A DNA stretch of 38,424 nucleotides from Roseburia sp. (GCA_023666265.1 JAMPCH010000026.1:1-38424), one strand, 5' to 3'. Positions 21,222-30,507 are shown, counted from the stretch's first letter. The notes: a model not told the origin generated them from the letters alone. Made by a program: numbers and translations.

Positions 21222-23217
21222 ACCCGATCTTACGGAATACGGGCGTTACGTCGAGCGGCGCGGGGACGGTCACGGTCTGTTCGCCGTCATAGACCTTTTT
21301 ATCCTCGATACTCTCCCATTTCCCCGAGGGAAGGTAGACCTCGCGCTCCCGTGCGCCGAGCGCGAGGACGGGCGCGACGAGGTATTCGCCGCCGAACATA
21401 TACTGATCCGCGAGATCCCAGCATTTCTCGTCCTCGGGGAATTCGTAGAACATCGTCCGAATGAGCGGCGCGCCCGTTTTCGCCGTTTCCTCCATTAGCC
21501 CCGCGATATAGTCCTTGAGCGAGAGGCGTATGTCGAGCCATTTTTTAAGGATCGTATAACATTCCTCGCCATAGCTCCAAAGCTCGTTCGGGTGACCCGT
21601 ATAAAGATACCCGCCGCCGAAATCGCGGTCGTCGAGCGCGGGAATGTCATACGGCGCGCGCGAGCCGTGCATACGGAGGATCGGACAAAATACCGCGAAC
21701 TGATACCAGCGGATCAAAAGCTCGACGAAATCGGGATCGTGACAGTTATCCGTCATAAAGCCGCCAATGTCGGTCGTCCACCACGGGATACCCGCGAGAC
21801 CCATATTCTGTCCCGCGATGATCTGATCGCGGAAGGACTCGAAATTCGACTGAATGTCGCCCGTCCAGACGAGCGCCCGATACTTCTGACTTCCGACCCA
21901 AGCCGAGCGGAGGAGATTTACGCTTTCGTGGTCGCCCTCCGCCTCTTGTCCGTTATAAAAAGCCTCGACGTATTTTTTCGGGTATTCGTTTCCGACCTTT
22001 GATCCCCTCCCCGTATAATAGCGGAGGTTCTCAAAGTCGTAAGCCGCGCTGTCCGGCTCGGAGTTATCGAGCCAAAAGAGGTCGATCCCGAGCTCGCGAT
22101 AATTCTTTTTACACTTATTCCATACAAATTCCTGCGCCTCGGGGTTAAAAAAGTCCACCGTTCCGCAATCGCCCTGATAGTCGTATGTTTGAACAGAGCC
22201 GATGTCCGTGGTGCTGATAAGCCCCTTTTGCTCCATATAGTAGTAGTTCTCGCTCCGCTTATCGACCGACGGCCATACCGAGACCATGACCTTCGTCCCC
22301 ATCGCGTGAAGCTCGTCCGTCATCGCCTTTACCGCGTCCTTTGACCAGTATTTTTCGTCGAATTTCCAGTCCCCCTGATACGGCCAGTGAAAGAAGTCGA
22401 TCACGATCACGTCGAGCTTGATCCCGCGCTTTTGATATTCCCGCGCGACCTCGAGGACCTCGTCGGGCGTGCGATAGCGGAGCTTACATTGCCAAAGCCC
22501 GAGATAATCGCGGCTCATAACGGGCGCGCGCCCGACGCATTCGGTATAGTTCGCGACGATCGCGGCGGGCGTATCGTCGGCGGTGATCCAATAGTCGAGC
22601 CGATCGCTCTCGTCCGCCGTCCATTTGGTAATATTCGTCCCGAACGCCGCCTCGCCCGTCGCGGGATTGTTCCAAAGCATCCCATAGCCCTTATTCGATA
22701 CGAGGAAGGGGACGCTGACCTGAGAGTTACGCTGTTCGAGCGGAAGGATCGACCCCTTCAGGTTGAGGAGGGGGATCTGATACTGCCCCATGCCAAAAAG
22801 CTTTTCGTCCGGGTCGGACTCAAACCGCGCCGTGATCTTAAAGCCGTCCGAGGCGATCCCTTTATACTCGCGCGAGCGGATCTTATAACAGATCGGCTCT
22901 TTACGGATCGAGCCGTAATAAGAGCTGTAATATTCCTGTAAAATAAGCTCGCCGTCCTTATAAAAACAGATCACGCCCACACAGTTCACGGTCGCCTTGA
23001 GCTTCCCGTTCTCGATCTCGGCGCGTTCTCCCGCGTGGTCGATCGTGACCTTCGCGTGATGCGCGGTCGGCTCGGTGAGGGCGTGATCCCCCTCGGGGAG
23101 CTTTTTAAGGAGCGTGGAGCGAACGCGGAGCGCGTTTTTCCCCCAGCCCTCTATGCGTAGCGTTTCGTTCCTGAGGCGGACGACGAGCGCTCCGCCTTCT
23201 TCAAAAAATCCGATCAT
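21220..23217 (-). CDS. glycoside hydrolase family 31 (alpha-xylosidase/alpha-glucosidase type)
   Basis: 665 residues, ATG with GGAGG upstream, no signal peptide, so cytoplasmic. An N-terminal beta-sandwich (1 to about 230, with KLFGMGQYQ at 139-147) precedes the barrel. The nucleophile is Asp384 in DLFWLDNSEPD and the acid/base is Asp454 in WTGDIQSNFES; WWTTDIGGF and RMHGSRAPY follow in the usual order. WLDNSEP is frequent in YicI-like alpha-xylosidases, but substrate specificity is not certain. It cleaves terminal alpha-xylosyl or alpha-glucosyl residues. No transporter is adjacent. A weak -10 (TATAAT, 23302-23307) and a hairpin at 23253-23279 precede it; the stop abuts MITE copy B. Confidence 0.9.
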   Translation of the reverse strand: MIGFFEEGGALVVRLRNETLRIEGWGKNALRVRSTLLKKLPEGDHALTEPTAHHAKVTIDHAGERAEIENGKLKATVNCVGVICFYKDGELILQEYYSSYYGSIRKEPICYKIRSREYKGIASDGFKITARFESDPDEKLFGMGQYQIPLLNLKGSILPLEQRNSQVSVPFLVSNKGYGMLWNNPATGEAAFGTNITKWTADESDRLDYWITADDTPAAIVANYTECVGRAPVMSRDYLGLWQCKLRYRTPDEVLEVAREYQKRGIKLDVIVIDFFHWPYQGDWKFDEKYWSKDAVKAMTDELHAMGTKVMVSVWPSVDKRSENYYYMEQKGLISTTDIGSVQTYDYQGDCGTVDFFNPEAQEFVWNKCKKNYRELGIDLFWLDNSEPDSAAYDFENLRYYTGRGSKVGNEYPKKYVEAFYNGQEAEGDHESVNLLRSAWVGSQKYRALVWTGDIQSNFESFRDQIIAGQNMGLAGIPWWTTDIGGFMTDNCHDPDFVELLIRWYQFAVFCPILRMHGSRAPYDIPALDDRDFGGGYLYTGHPNELWSYGEECYTILKKWLDIRLSLKDYIAGLMEETAKTGAPLIRTMFYEFPEDEKCWDLADQYMFGGEYLVAPVLALGAREREVYLPSGKWESIEDKKVYDGEQTVTVPAPLDVTPVFRKIG

Positions 23218-23252
23218 ATGTACCTCCGTGTTGTGTTATAATTTGTTTTTGA

Positions 23253-23279
23253 GAAGGGTTCTCGCGGGCGAGACCCTTC
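23253..23279 (-). promoter_or_regulatory. hairpin in the GH31 leader
   Basis: GAAGGGTTCTCG pairs with CGAGACCCTTC (one bulged base) around a 4-nt loop, 36 bases upstream of the GH31 start and downstream of the candidate -10. It could be an operator or leader structure; not followed by T in the reading direction. Confidence 0.4.
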
Positions 23280-23377
23280 GCCGAACGGTTTTTGATCGAT
23301 TATTATATTACCATAAAATTTCTTAAAAAGCTATAACTATATCGCCGAATAATATGAAAAAAACGTCAAGCTTTTTG

Positions 23378-23402
23378 TTTTATTTTTTGGGGAAGGCGTG
23401 CG
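23378..23402 (+). repeat. intergenic box, copy 7 (TTTTATTTTTTGGGGAAGGCGTGCG)
   Basis: Best-conserved copy together with that at 18809. GGCGTGCG can pair with CGCACC just after it. Confidence 0.5.
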
Positions 23403-23449
23403 AGCGCACCGATCTCCTTCGTTATCCTTCATTTACGCGGAAGCGCATT

Positions 23450-23477
23450 TTGAACGCAACAATCGTCAAAATATACA
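23450..23477 (+). promoter_or_regulatory. candidate promoter of the 505-residue protein operon
   Basis: TTGAAC (23450-23455), 16-bp spacer, TATACA (23472-23477). It would leave a leader of about 115 bases. Confidence 0.4.
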
Positions 23478-23598
23478 AATTTTTCTATTCGGCTTTATGC
23501 AAAAGACAGAATTGAAAGAAATTCCGAAAATTTTCTTGATTTTACCGATAGGACAGCCGATAAGACTTAGGGAAACAATAAGAACGGGAGGATCTGTC

Positions 23599-25116
23599 AT
23601 GATCATCGACGCAAGAAACTTGAACCAAAGCGCGAACGCGCAAAAAAGAAGCGCCCTCCCCACGGTGGCGCGGGAGGAGGCGGAGAAGCTGATCCGTCTC
23701 TTGGATCGAAAGAAGACCGACGGCGACGGAGCGGAAACGGTCGTTATGGCGCCGCTGATCCCCGGGGAAAAAAGCGAGCGGGCGGGCGCGCCGCGCACCG
23801 ACACGCTCGACCTGAGCCTTACGGGGTCGTATAACCTCAAGGAAACAAAGCTCGAATTTGCCGTTGATATGGAGTACACAAAAGATACCGCGCTCACGAA
23901 CGCTTGGGTCAATTCCCAAAACTCGATGTTCCGCTTCCTCGGGAGTAGCGGGAAGGTCTCCGACGAGGCTGTCGTCGGTATGAGCAAGAACGAGTTTTCG
24001 GAGTATATGAAAACACACGAGCTTGATAAGGAAATAAACTGGTTTTCGGTCGATCTGCAGGTGTGGGGAAGTTGTGATTTAGGCACTTTCACAAAATTTA
24101 CCGACTACGTGGGCGCGCTTTACGCGAGCCTTGAGGACAGGATCATGGCCGACTTCGCGGGCGACGAACAGACCGAACAGCTTGAAAAGCTGAACGCTGT
24201 TTATGCCAAAGCGGTGAACGAGGTCGTTGAAAACACCGTGGAAAGAACGGAACGCTCCTTTTCCGATCTCGGCGTTGCCCTACCGGAGGGAAAGCTTGAA
24301 GAAAGCGTTCGTCGGGTGATGGACGACAAGGTAAACGCTTACTGCGGATTTATTGCCAAAAACGAGGATTACGCGGGGATAAAAAATACCGAGGATCAAT
24401 GGATGGCGCGGGATATCGGCTTTATGGCTCATTCTCTGACAAACGCGTATCAACCGAGCAATGCGGAAGCGGACGAAGAATTATGGAGCGAGAACGATAT
24501 TCTTGTTTTGGGAATGTTCGGCTCTATGTACGCCGGAGCGACCGGCGAGGGACTTGCCAACTTACAGATGATCCGAGCCAATGACGAGGAGAGCCTTGGG
24601 CTTGAAATTTCAAAGCAGTGGCTGACGGATCAAAAGGTAACGTCGACCTTTGATCCGAACGCGGATGTAAAGAGCCTTTGCGGAAAGCTGTTTGAACAAT
24701 ATGTTGAGAATTTGATCAAAAACGCCGACAACGCGATCAAAATCATAGGGAAAAACACGATCGGAACGGATTCGTCACAATTTTCGCCGACCAATAGAAG
24801 CGCCGTTTATGCCGTGCTTGACATAATGAAGCAAGGCTATTCGGAAAGCGGCGATGAAAAGACCGCACTCGTTAAGACCGCCGCGTTCGTGAGGAACGCC
24901 TTCCTTAAAAAAGCGGAAAGCTCGTACCTTTGGCGTTACAACAACGAATACGGGACGAACGCGAAAAAATACTGGGAGGGCTTTTATGACGCGAAGGGCG
25001 GCGAGCCGAGCGCGATGAAGTCGATCCTCACGAAATGGGAGCGGTTCGGATCGGTCATAGGTTCAAAGGACTTTTATAAAATCTTTAAAGAGATCGGCTT
25101 CGGTCTGCCGGAATAA
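23599..25116 (+). CDS. unrecognised 505-residue protein
   Basis: Start ATG 23599 is set by GGGAGG (23586-23591); the frame extends upstream to 23398 but without a ribosome site. There is no signal peptide or membrane helix, so it is predicted cytoplasmic unless exported by a non-Sec route. The N-terminus MIIDARNLNQSANAQ is followed by a polar linker (about 40-70), then a beta segment GSYNLKETKLEFAVDMEYT, and a mostly helical body with acidic helices such as EDRIMADFAGDEQTEQLEKL. The C-terminal end has KKYWEGFYDAKGGEPSAMK. I do not recognise a family. It is 24 bases upstream of a secreted wall-binding protein and probably co-transcribed with it. Codon use is slightly more mixed than in neighbours (AAA, CTT more frequent). 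Confidence 0.65.
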   Translation: MIIDARNLNQSANAQKRSALPTVAREEAEKLIRLLDRKKTDGDGAETVVMAPLIPGEKSERAGAPRTDTLDLSLTGSYNLKETKLEFAVDMEYTKDTALTNAWVNSQNSMFRFLGSSGKVSDEAVVGMSKNEFSEYMKTHELDKEINWFSVDLQVWGSCDLGTFTKFTDYVGALYASLEDRIMADFAGDEQTEQLEKLNAVYAKAVNEVVENTVERTERSFSDLGVALPEGKLEESVRRVMDDKVNAYCGFIAKNEDYAGIKNTEDQWMARDIGFMAHSLTNAYQPSNAEADEELWSENDILVLGMFGSMYAGATGEGLANLQMIRANDEESLGLEISKQWLTDQKVTSTFDPNADVKSLCGKLFEQYVENLIKNADNAIKIIGKNTIGTDSSQFSPTNRSAVYAVLDIMKQGYSESGDEKTALVKTAAFVRNAFLKKAESSYLWRYNNEYGTNAKKYWEGFYDAKGGEPSAMKSILTKWERFGSVIGSKDFYKIFKEIGFGLPE

Positions 25117-25140
25117 CGGGGAAAGGGAGTTTAAACAAAA

Positions 25141-26460
25141 ATGAAAAAATTCAAAATATTCGCCGCGATCCTGTCGGCGGCGATCGTTTCGGCGAGCGCT
25201 CTTACCGTCCCCGCCTTCGCCGATCCCGCGCAAGCTAACGCTTTGGATTCGGAAGCGAAGGACGACGCACAGACCCCATCGGGCTATTGGGCTGTAGAGG
25301 AAAGGTTAGAGGGGATTTGGAGAAAAACCCGACCGCTGACCAAATCCGAGATAAGCAATTACACAGGCTGGGCGTGGAGCAAAAGCAACGACGCATATTA
25401 TTTTGTGAAAGGCGTTAAACAAATCAAACCCTCTAAAGTCATCGACGGAGTTCGGTACACATTTACAGAGACCGGCGTGTCAAAGGGGACATACTCCGGC
25501 TGGACGGATTCGGCGAAGGGGCGGCGTTATTGGTATGACGGTATTGTACAGAAAAACAAATGGCTTCGTTCCTCAGACGGGAGATTTTATTACGCGGACG
25601 AAAACGGCTATATGGCCGTCGGTTGGTCGGACGTGACGCGGATCGGCGGCGCGTACAGCTACTTCGACGAAAAGGGCGTATGGGACGGGAAGGTTTATTG
25701 GAGCAAGTCAGCTCCCGAGGCGACCCGCGAAAATATGCTGAACGAAACAGTACGGATCAGGATCAAGCCCGTCGAGACCGTTTTGGATTCGGACAAAAAC
25801 CGGAGCAAAAAGGAAAAACAGTATCTCGAAAGTAACTCGACCTATGAGCTTGAGATCCCGCTCGCCGTCGCGGAGACGCTTCGGGTCGGCGATACCGTTC
25901 TCTTAAACCCCAAGGTCACGCGCGGGGAAAAGAAAAACGGCGTATACGACTATTACCTGACGATCGGTTCTGACGACTACGCCCCCGAGGACAGGGATAA
26001 CAGCGGCGTATTCGACGAGGAAGAAATTTTTTGGATGCTCGACGCTCGGCTCGGCTTGTTCAACAAACTGCTTCTCATTCGGGACGATAAGCTTATGCTC
26101 GACCGTATGTTCCGAATACTCGGACTGTCGTGGGAGGAGATTGGGGAAAGCGAAGAATTGATCCGATCTTTTGAAGACCTTCACGACGGGATATGGTGTT
26201 GGTCGGGCGAGACGACCTACGGGTTATTCGGCGGCTATAACCGCTTGGACGAGGAAACGGGCGAATATGTATACCGCGACGGAATGAGCGAAAAGGAGCT
26301 GATCGACCTGATGAAGCGCGTAAGCGCCGAATCGAAGGCGAAGCGGGAGGCGGACGAACGGGAGGAAGGCGACTACGATTATTATGACTGGTTTACCCGG
26401 GCGAGCGCTCCCGGTCTTTGGCTAAAGGCGGAGATCGAGGAGATCCCGTCCGTTTCATAG
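25141..26460 (+). CDS. secreted protein with cell-wall-binding-like repeats
   Basis: 439 residues. A Sec signal peptide MKKFKIFAAILSAAIVSASA runs to a likely cleavage at AFA-DP (about residue 28). Residues 48-180 hold degenerate repeats of the choline/glucan-binding type: YTGWAWSKSNDAYYF, YSGWTDSAKGRRYWYDG, NKWLRSSDGRFYYADENG, VGWSDVTRIGGAYSYFDEKG. These often anchor proteins to teichoic acid or polysaccharide. Residues about 284-295 read DRDNSGVFDEEE, a canonical 12-residue EF-hand-like calcium loop. The C-terminal part is acidic with Trp-rich segments and no recognised enzyme domain. GGGGAAAGGGAG lies upstream of the ATG. It seems to form an operon with the unrecognised gene before it, which may supply or modify its cargo; this is inference. 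Confidence 0.75.
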   Translation: MKKFKIFAAILSAAIVSASALTVPAFADPAQANALDSEAKDDAQTPSGYWAVEERLEGIWRKTRPLTKSEISNYTGWAWSKSNDAYYFVKGVKQIKPSKVIDGVRYTFTETGVSKGTYSGWTDSAKGRRYWYDGIVQKNKWLRSSDGRFYYADENGYMAVGWSDVTRIGGAYSYFDEKGVWDGKVYWSKSAPEATRENMLNETVRIRIKPVETVLDSDKNRSKKEKQYLESNSTYELEIPLAVAETLRVGDTVLLNPKVTRGEKKNGVYDYYLTIGSDDYAPEDRDNSGVFDEEEIFWMLDARLGLFNKLLLIRDDKLMLDRMFRILGLSWEEIGESEELIRSFEDLHDGIWCWSGETTYGLFGGYNRLDEETGEYVYRDGMSEKELIDLMKRVSAESKAKREADEREEGDYDYYDWFTRASAPGLWLKAEIEEIPSVS

Positions 26461-26487
26461 ACCTTCGCCGGAATTTAAATGATCAAA

Positions 26488-26531
26488 ACACCGCGTAAAG
26501 CTGTATACTAGCCTTGCGCGGTGTCGTTTTA
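26488..26531 (+). terminator. terminator after the secreted protein gene
   Basis: ACACCGCG (26488-26495) pairs with CGCGGTGT (26517-26524), followed by CGTTTTATG. The 21-nt loop is long. It lies between convergent genes and may also serve iorB. Confidence 0.55.
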
Positions 26532-26551
26532 TGTTTTACGTTTTGCGATCT

Positions 26552-27124
26552 CTATGAGCGATACCCAAGATCAAACGCCTTTTGGTTGATCTCGATAAAC
26601 TGCGGCTTGACGAGCCGCTCGATGACCGAGAGCCATTTCGACGGCTCGATCTCAAAATACTTCGCGAGCCGCCCCATTAAAACGATGTTGACCGCTTTCC
26701 CGCTCCCCGCCTCGGTCGCGAGCTCGAGCGCGTCGATCTCGTCGACGGTCACGCCTTTTTCCCTTAATTCGTCGAGAATGTTCGCGGGATAGACCGCGTC
26801 GCCGATCACGACCGGCATCGGGGCGATCTCCTGACTGTTTACGATGACCCGTCCGCCTTTTTTAAGGCAGGAGATATACCTCGCCGCCTCGATCTTCTCA
26901 AAAGAAACAATAAAATCCGCCTCTCCCCGCGAGATCACGGGGGAATAAACCTTCTCACCAAAGCGGACATAGGTCACGACCGACCCGCCTCTTTGGCTCA
27001 TCCCGTGGACCTCGCTCACCTTTACGTCATATCCCTCGTCGGATAGGAGCGTCCCGAGAAGGCGGCTCGCGAGGAGACTTCCCTGTCCGCCCACGCCAAC
27101 GATCATAATGTTTTTCGTCTGCAT
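26552..27124 (-). CDS. iorB: indolepyruvate:ferredoxin oxidoreductase, beta subunit
   Basis: 190 residues from ATG 27124 (GGGGAGAG upstream). MIVGVGGQGSLLASRLLG is the conserved opening of the gamma-type domain of 2-oxoacid:ferredoxin oxidoreductases, followed by SEVHGMSQRGGSVVTYVRFG, the usual second motif, and an ISRGEADFIVSFEKIEAAR segment. With IorA it forms the enzyme that oxidatively decarboxylates aryl pyruvates (indole-, phenyl-, hydroxyphenylpyruvate) to aryl-acetyl-CoA with ferredoxin as acceptor, or runs in reverse. Thirteen bases follow iorA's stop. It is the last gene of the operon. Cytoplasmic, oxygen-sensitive. Confidence 0.92.
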   Translation of the reverse strand: MQTKNIMIVGVGGQGSLLASRLLGTLLSDEGYDVKVSEVHGMSQRGGSVVTYVRFGEKVYSPVISRGEADFIVSFEKIEAARYISCLKKGGRVIVNSQEIAPMPVVIGDAVYPANILDELREKGVTVDEIDALELATEAGSGKAVNIVLMGRLAKYFEIEPSKWLSVIERLVKPQFIEINQKAFDLGYRS

Positions 27125-27137
27125 TTTTCTCTCCCCC

Positions 27138-28865
27138 CTATTCCTTGATCGCGCCGGGCTTACAAAGCTCTTGACATACGCCACAGCCGATACATTGCGA
27201 ACGGTCGATACGGGCGTGACCGTCGGCGAAGCTGATCGCGGGACAGCCGAGCCTCATACAAGCCTTACAGCCGACACAGCGGCTTTCGTCTACGTTAAGC
27301 GGCGCTTTCGCCTTGACATATTTTAAAAGGACACAGGGTCGGCGCGAAATGATGACCGACGGCTCGTCGACCGCCAGCTCCTCTAAGACCGCCTCTTCAC
27401 ATTCCTTTATATGATACGGGTCGACGACCTTGACGCGCTTGATCCCGACGGCTTTACAAAGCTCCTCGAGATCGACGGCGTTCGCCGGCTCGCCCTTGAT
27501 GTTATAGCCGGTCGTCGGGTTTTGTTGATGCCCCGTCATACCCGTGATCGAGTTATCGAGGATAATGACCGTCGAGCTTGAGCCGTTATACGCGATGTTG
27601 ACCAGCCCCGTGATCCCCGAATGGATAAAGGTCGAATCGCCGATCACACAGACGGTCTTTTTTTCGCTCTCGCCGCCGCCCGCCTTGTTAAAGCCGTGAA
27701 GCCCCGAGACCGACGCGCCCATACAAAGGGTCGAGTCGAGGGCGAATAGCGGCGCTGAGCCGCCCAGCGTATAACAGCCGATGTCCCCTAAAGCGGTGAT
27801 CTTATGCTTGGATAATACATAATAAAGTCCCCGATGAGGACAGCCCGCGCACATCACGGGCGGACGCGGGGGGATCGGCGTATCGACGGTCACATACTCG
27901 GGGACGGGTAGCCCAAACGCCTTTTTGATCTCGGTCTGGTTCAGCTCGCCCACGGCGGGGAAGAGCGCCTTCCCGATACAGTCGATCCCGAGCGCCTTGA
28001 TATGCCCCTCGATGATCCCGTCAAGCTCCTCGATCACATAAAGCTTTTTTACGCTCGCGGCGAAATCGCGGAAAAGCTTTTCGGGGAGCGGGTTTACCAT
28101 ACCGAGCTTTAAGACCGAGGCGCTGTCGCCGAATACTTCCTTCACATATTGATAACAGTTCCCGGCGCAAACGATCCCGATCTCGCTGTCGCCTTTTTCG
28201 ACGCGGTTGAGCGGCGAGCGCTCGGCGAGGTCGGCGAGCTTTTTCAGCCGCTCCTCGACGAAGGGGTGGCGCTTGATCGCGTTCGCGGGCGACATAATGT
28301 ATTTTTGGGGTCGCTTTATGTATTCGTCGAGCGCCCTTTCCTCGCGGTCGGATAGCTCTACGGCGTTTTGAGAGTGCGCGATACGGGTACACGTCCTGAT
28401 GATGACCGGCGTGTCATATTCCTCCGAGAGGCGATAGGCTTCCTTGACATAGTCCTTCGCCTCGGCGGAGTCCGCCGGCTCGAGCATCGGGACTTTCGCG
28501 GCGATCGCGTAATGTCTGGAGTCCTGTTCGTTCTGCGACGAATGCATAGCGGGGTCGTCGGCGACAAAGAGGACGAGACCGCCGGTCACGCCCGTATAAG
28601 AGAGGGTAAAAAGCGGGTCGGCGGCGACGTTTAAGCCGACGTGCTTCATGGCGCAGGCGGCTCTTACCCCCCTCAGCGACGCGCCGAAGGCGGTCTCGAG
28701 GGCGACCTTTTCGTTCGGCGCCCATTCACAGTATATTTCGTCATATTTCGCGGCGAATTCCGTGATCTCCGTGGACGGAGTACCGGGATAGCTCGAGACG
28801 ACCTTTACGCCCGCCTCATAAAGCCCGCGCGCGAGGGCTTCGTTCCCTAACATGGTCTTTTTCAT
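27138..28865 (-). CDS. iorA: indolepyruvate:ferredoxin oxidoreductase, alpha subunit
   Basis: 575 residues from ATG 28865. The N-terminal pyrimidine domain has SYPGTPSTEI and ACAMKHVGLNVAADPL. The thiamine-diphosphate domain (about 340-500) has CAGCPHRGLYYVL, GDIGCYTLGG and GDSTFIHSGITG with IILDNSITGMTG. Two [4Fe-4S] motifs close the protein: CVGCKACMRLGCP and CIGCGVCQELCKP. The first has four residues before the last Cys, as is common for IorA. The ribosome site is poor (AAAGGA about 14 bases before ATG), so translation may depend on the upstream symporter gene, 35 bases away. Length and domain order are normal. Confidence 0.94.
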   Translation of the reverse strand: MKKTMLGNEALARGLYEAGVKVVSSYPGTPSTEITEFAAKYDEIYCEWAPNEKVALETAFGASLRGVRAACAMKHVGLNVAADPLFTLSYTGVTGGLVLFVADDPAMHSSQNEQDSRHYAIAAKVPMLEPADSAEAKDYVKEAYRLSEEYDTPVIIRTCTRIAHSQNAVELSDREERALDEYIKRPQKYIMSPANAIKRHPFVEERLKKLADLAERSPLNRVEKGDSEIGIVCAGNCYQYVKEVFGDSASVLKLGMVNPLPEKLFRDFAASVKKLYVIEELDGIIEGHIKALGIDCIGKALFPAVGELNQTEIKKAFGLPVPEYVTVDTPIPPRPPVMCAGCPHRGLYYVLSKHKITALGDIGCYTLGGSAPLFALDSTLCMGASVSGLHGFNKAGGGESEKKTVCVIGDSTFIHSGITGLVNIAYNGSSSTVIILDNSITGMTGHQQNPTTGYNIKGEPANAVDLEELCKAVGIKRVKVVDPYHIKECEEAVLEELAVDEPSVIISRRPCVLLKYVKAKAPLNVDESRCVGCKACMRLGCPAISFADGHARIDRSQCIGCGVCQELCKPGAIKE

Positions 28866-28900
28866 TGATTGATCCGATCCTTTCTTTTTGTGAAGGCGTT

Positions 28901-30466
28901 CTATTCGCCGAGGCTGTCGGTGATCTCGACGGTCTTTACGTCGGCGTAACATTCAAACATTTTTTCCACGTCCTTTGGGCGGGTATTTTTGGTGAAGGCG
29001 CTCACAACGGGGACGATGATAAGCCCGCCGACCATCGCGATCACGCCCGAATAAAGCGAATTTGTGAATACGAAGGATAAAACGGGGATCTCCGAAACAT
29101 CGATCATTCCGAGAGAGATAAAAAGCTGAACGATCTCAAGCCCCGCGCCAAAGACAAAGGACGACACGACCGCCGCCTTTGTGGTCTTTTTACTGTATAG
29201 TCCGTATAAAAACGGCGCTAAAAACGACCCCGCGAGCGCGCCCCAAGATACGCCCATCATCTGAGCGATGAACATATTCTTGCTTTTCGCCTGTATGATC
29301 GCGATCACGGCGGAAATAACGATAAAGATCACGATAAAAATACGGATCGTGAGCATTTTTTTCTTCTCGTCAAGCTTCTTCTTACGGAGCGGCTCGATAA
29401 AATCGAGGACGACGGTCGACGAGCTCGTCAAAACGAGCGACGAGAGGGTCGACATCGACGCCGAGAGTACCAGTACGATCACGATCGCGATGATAATCGA
29501 GGGTAGGGTAGAGAGCATCGACGGGATCACGGCGTCGAATCCCTCCGCCGCGACGTCCACGTCATAAAGCCGCCCGAATCCGCCGAGGAAGTAACAGCCC
29601 CCCGCGACGATGATCGCGAAGAAGGTGGAGATGATCGTCCCCTTTTTGATCGCGCCCTCGTTTTTGATCGCGTAAAACTTCCCGACCATTTGAGGTAGTC
29701 CCCATGTCCCGAGCGAGGTCAGCATGACCACAAAGAGCAGAAACAGCGGGTTCGGTCCGAGGAAGGAGGAATAAGCGCCCGCCCAGCCCGCGTCGCCCGT
29801 CTCGGCGGCGAGACTTTTCGTCGCCTCGAGGAGACCGCCGTTATCGTTCAGCACCGCGCCGATGACCGCGATGATCCCGACGAGCATGATGATCCCTTGG
29901 ATAAAATCGTTGACCGCCGTCGCCATATATCCGCCGATGATGACATAGATCCCCGTCAATACCGACATGATGATGACGCATACCGAATAATCCAGCCCGT
30001 TAAACGCCATTCCAAAAAGCCGCGACAGCCCGTTAAAAAGCGAGGCGGTGTATGGGATCAAAAAGACGAAGGTGATCACCGAGGCGGCGATCTTTAACCC
30101 CTTCGACTCAAAGCGCGAGCCGAAAAAATCGGGCATCGTCTTACTCGATAAATGCTGGGTCATGATACGGGTACGCCGCCCGAGGACGCTCCACGCGAGG
30201 AGCGAGCCGATAAACGCGTTCCCGAGACCGATCCAAGTGGACGCCAGACCAAAGTTCCAGCCGAATTGCCCCGCGTAGCCGACAAAGATGACCGCCGAAA
30301 AATACGATGTCCCAAAGGCAAAGGCGCTGAGCCACGGACCGACCTGTCGCGAGCCGAGGACAAAGCCGTTTACGTCTGAGGCGTGCTTTCGCGTCCGTAT
30401 CCCGATAAAGATCATAACGGCGAAAAAACAGATCAAAAGCGCGGATGTAAGTATAATGGTCGTCAT
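28901..30466 (-). CDS. sodium:solute symporter family transporter
   Basis: About 521 residues from ATG 30466 (AAAGGAAA upstream; an earlier ATG at 30499 lacks a site). About 13 membrane helices fit the SSS (LeuT-fold) family: FGTSYFSAVIFVGYAGQFGW in the region of TM2, a TM3-like segment, TRIMTQHLSSKTMPDFF in loop 3, and SLVLTSSSTVVLDF near TM8, where Ser/Thr residues form the Na2 site. SSS members take up organic acids, sugars or amino acids with Na+. Placement between an acyl-CoA synthetase and iorAB suggests an aryl carboxylate such as phenylacetate, indoleacetate or their 2-oxo forms. The substrate is inference. Confidence 0.88.
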   Translation of the reverse strand: MTTIILTSALLICFFAVMIFIGIRTRKHASDVNGFVLGSRQVGPWLSAFAFGTSYFSAVIFVGYAGQFGWNFGLASTWIGLGNAFIGSLLAWSVLGRRTRIMTQHLSSKTMPDFFGSRFESKGLKIAASVITFVFLIPYTASLFNGLSRLFGMAFNGLDYSVCVIIMSVLTGIYVIIGGYMATAVNDFIQGIIMLVGIIAVIGAVLNDNGGLLEATKSLAAETGDAGWAGAYSSFLGPNPLFLLFVVMLTSLGTWGLPQMVGKFYAIKNEGAIKKGTIISTFFAIIVAGGCYFLGGFGRLYDVDVAAEGFDAVIPSMLSTLPSIIIAIVIVLVLSASMSTLSSLVLTSSSTVVLDFIEPLRKKKLDEKKKMLTIRIFIVIFIVISAVIAIIQAKSKNMFIAQMMGVSWGALAGSFLAPFLYGLYSKKTTKAAVVSSFVFGAGLEIVQLFISLGMIDVSEIPVLSFVFTNSLYSGVIAMVGGLIIVPVVSAFTKNTRPKDVEKMFECYADVKTVEITDSLGE

Positions 30467-30507
30467 ATAAAAAATTTCCTTTCTTTCGCTTCCTGCCATA
30501 AAAAAGC

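Noticed and set aside
23466-24092. A 208-codon minus-strand frame overlapping the 505-residue gene
   Set aside because: Antisense to the better-supported gene with a clear ribosome site; Ser/Phe-rich translation without domain character.
26000-26040. Dockerin domain in the secreted protein
   Set aside because: Only one calcium loop is present; dockerins need two in tandem with linked helices.
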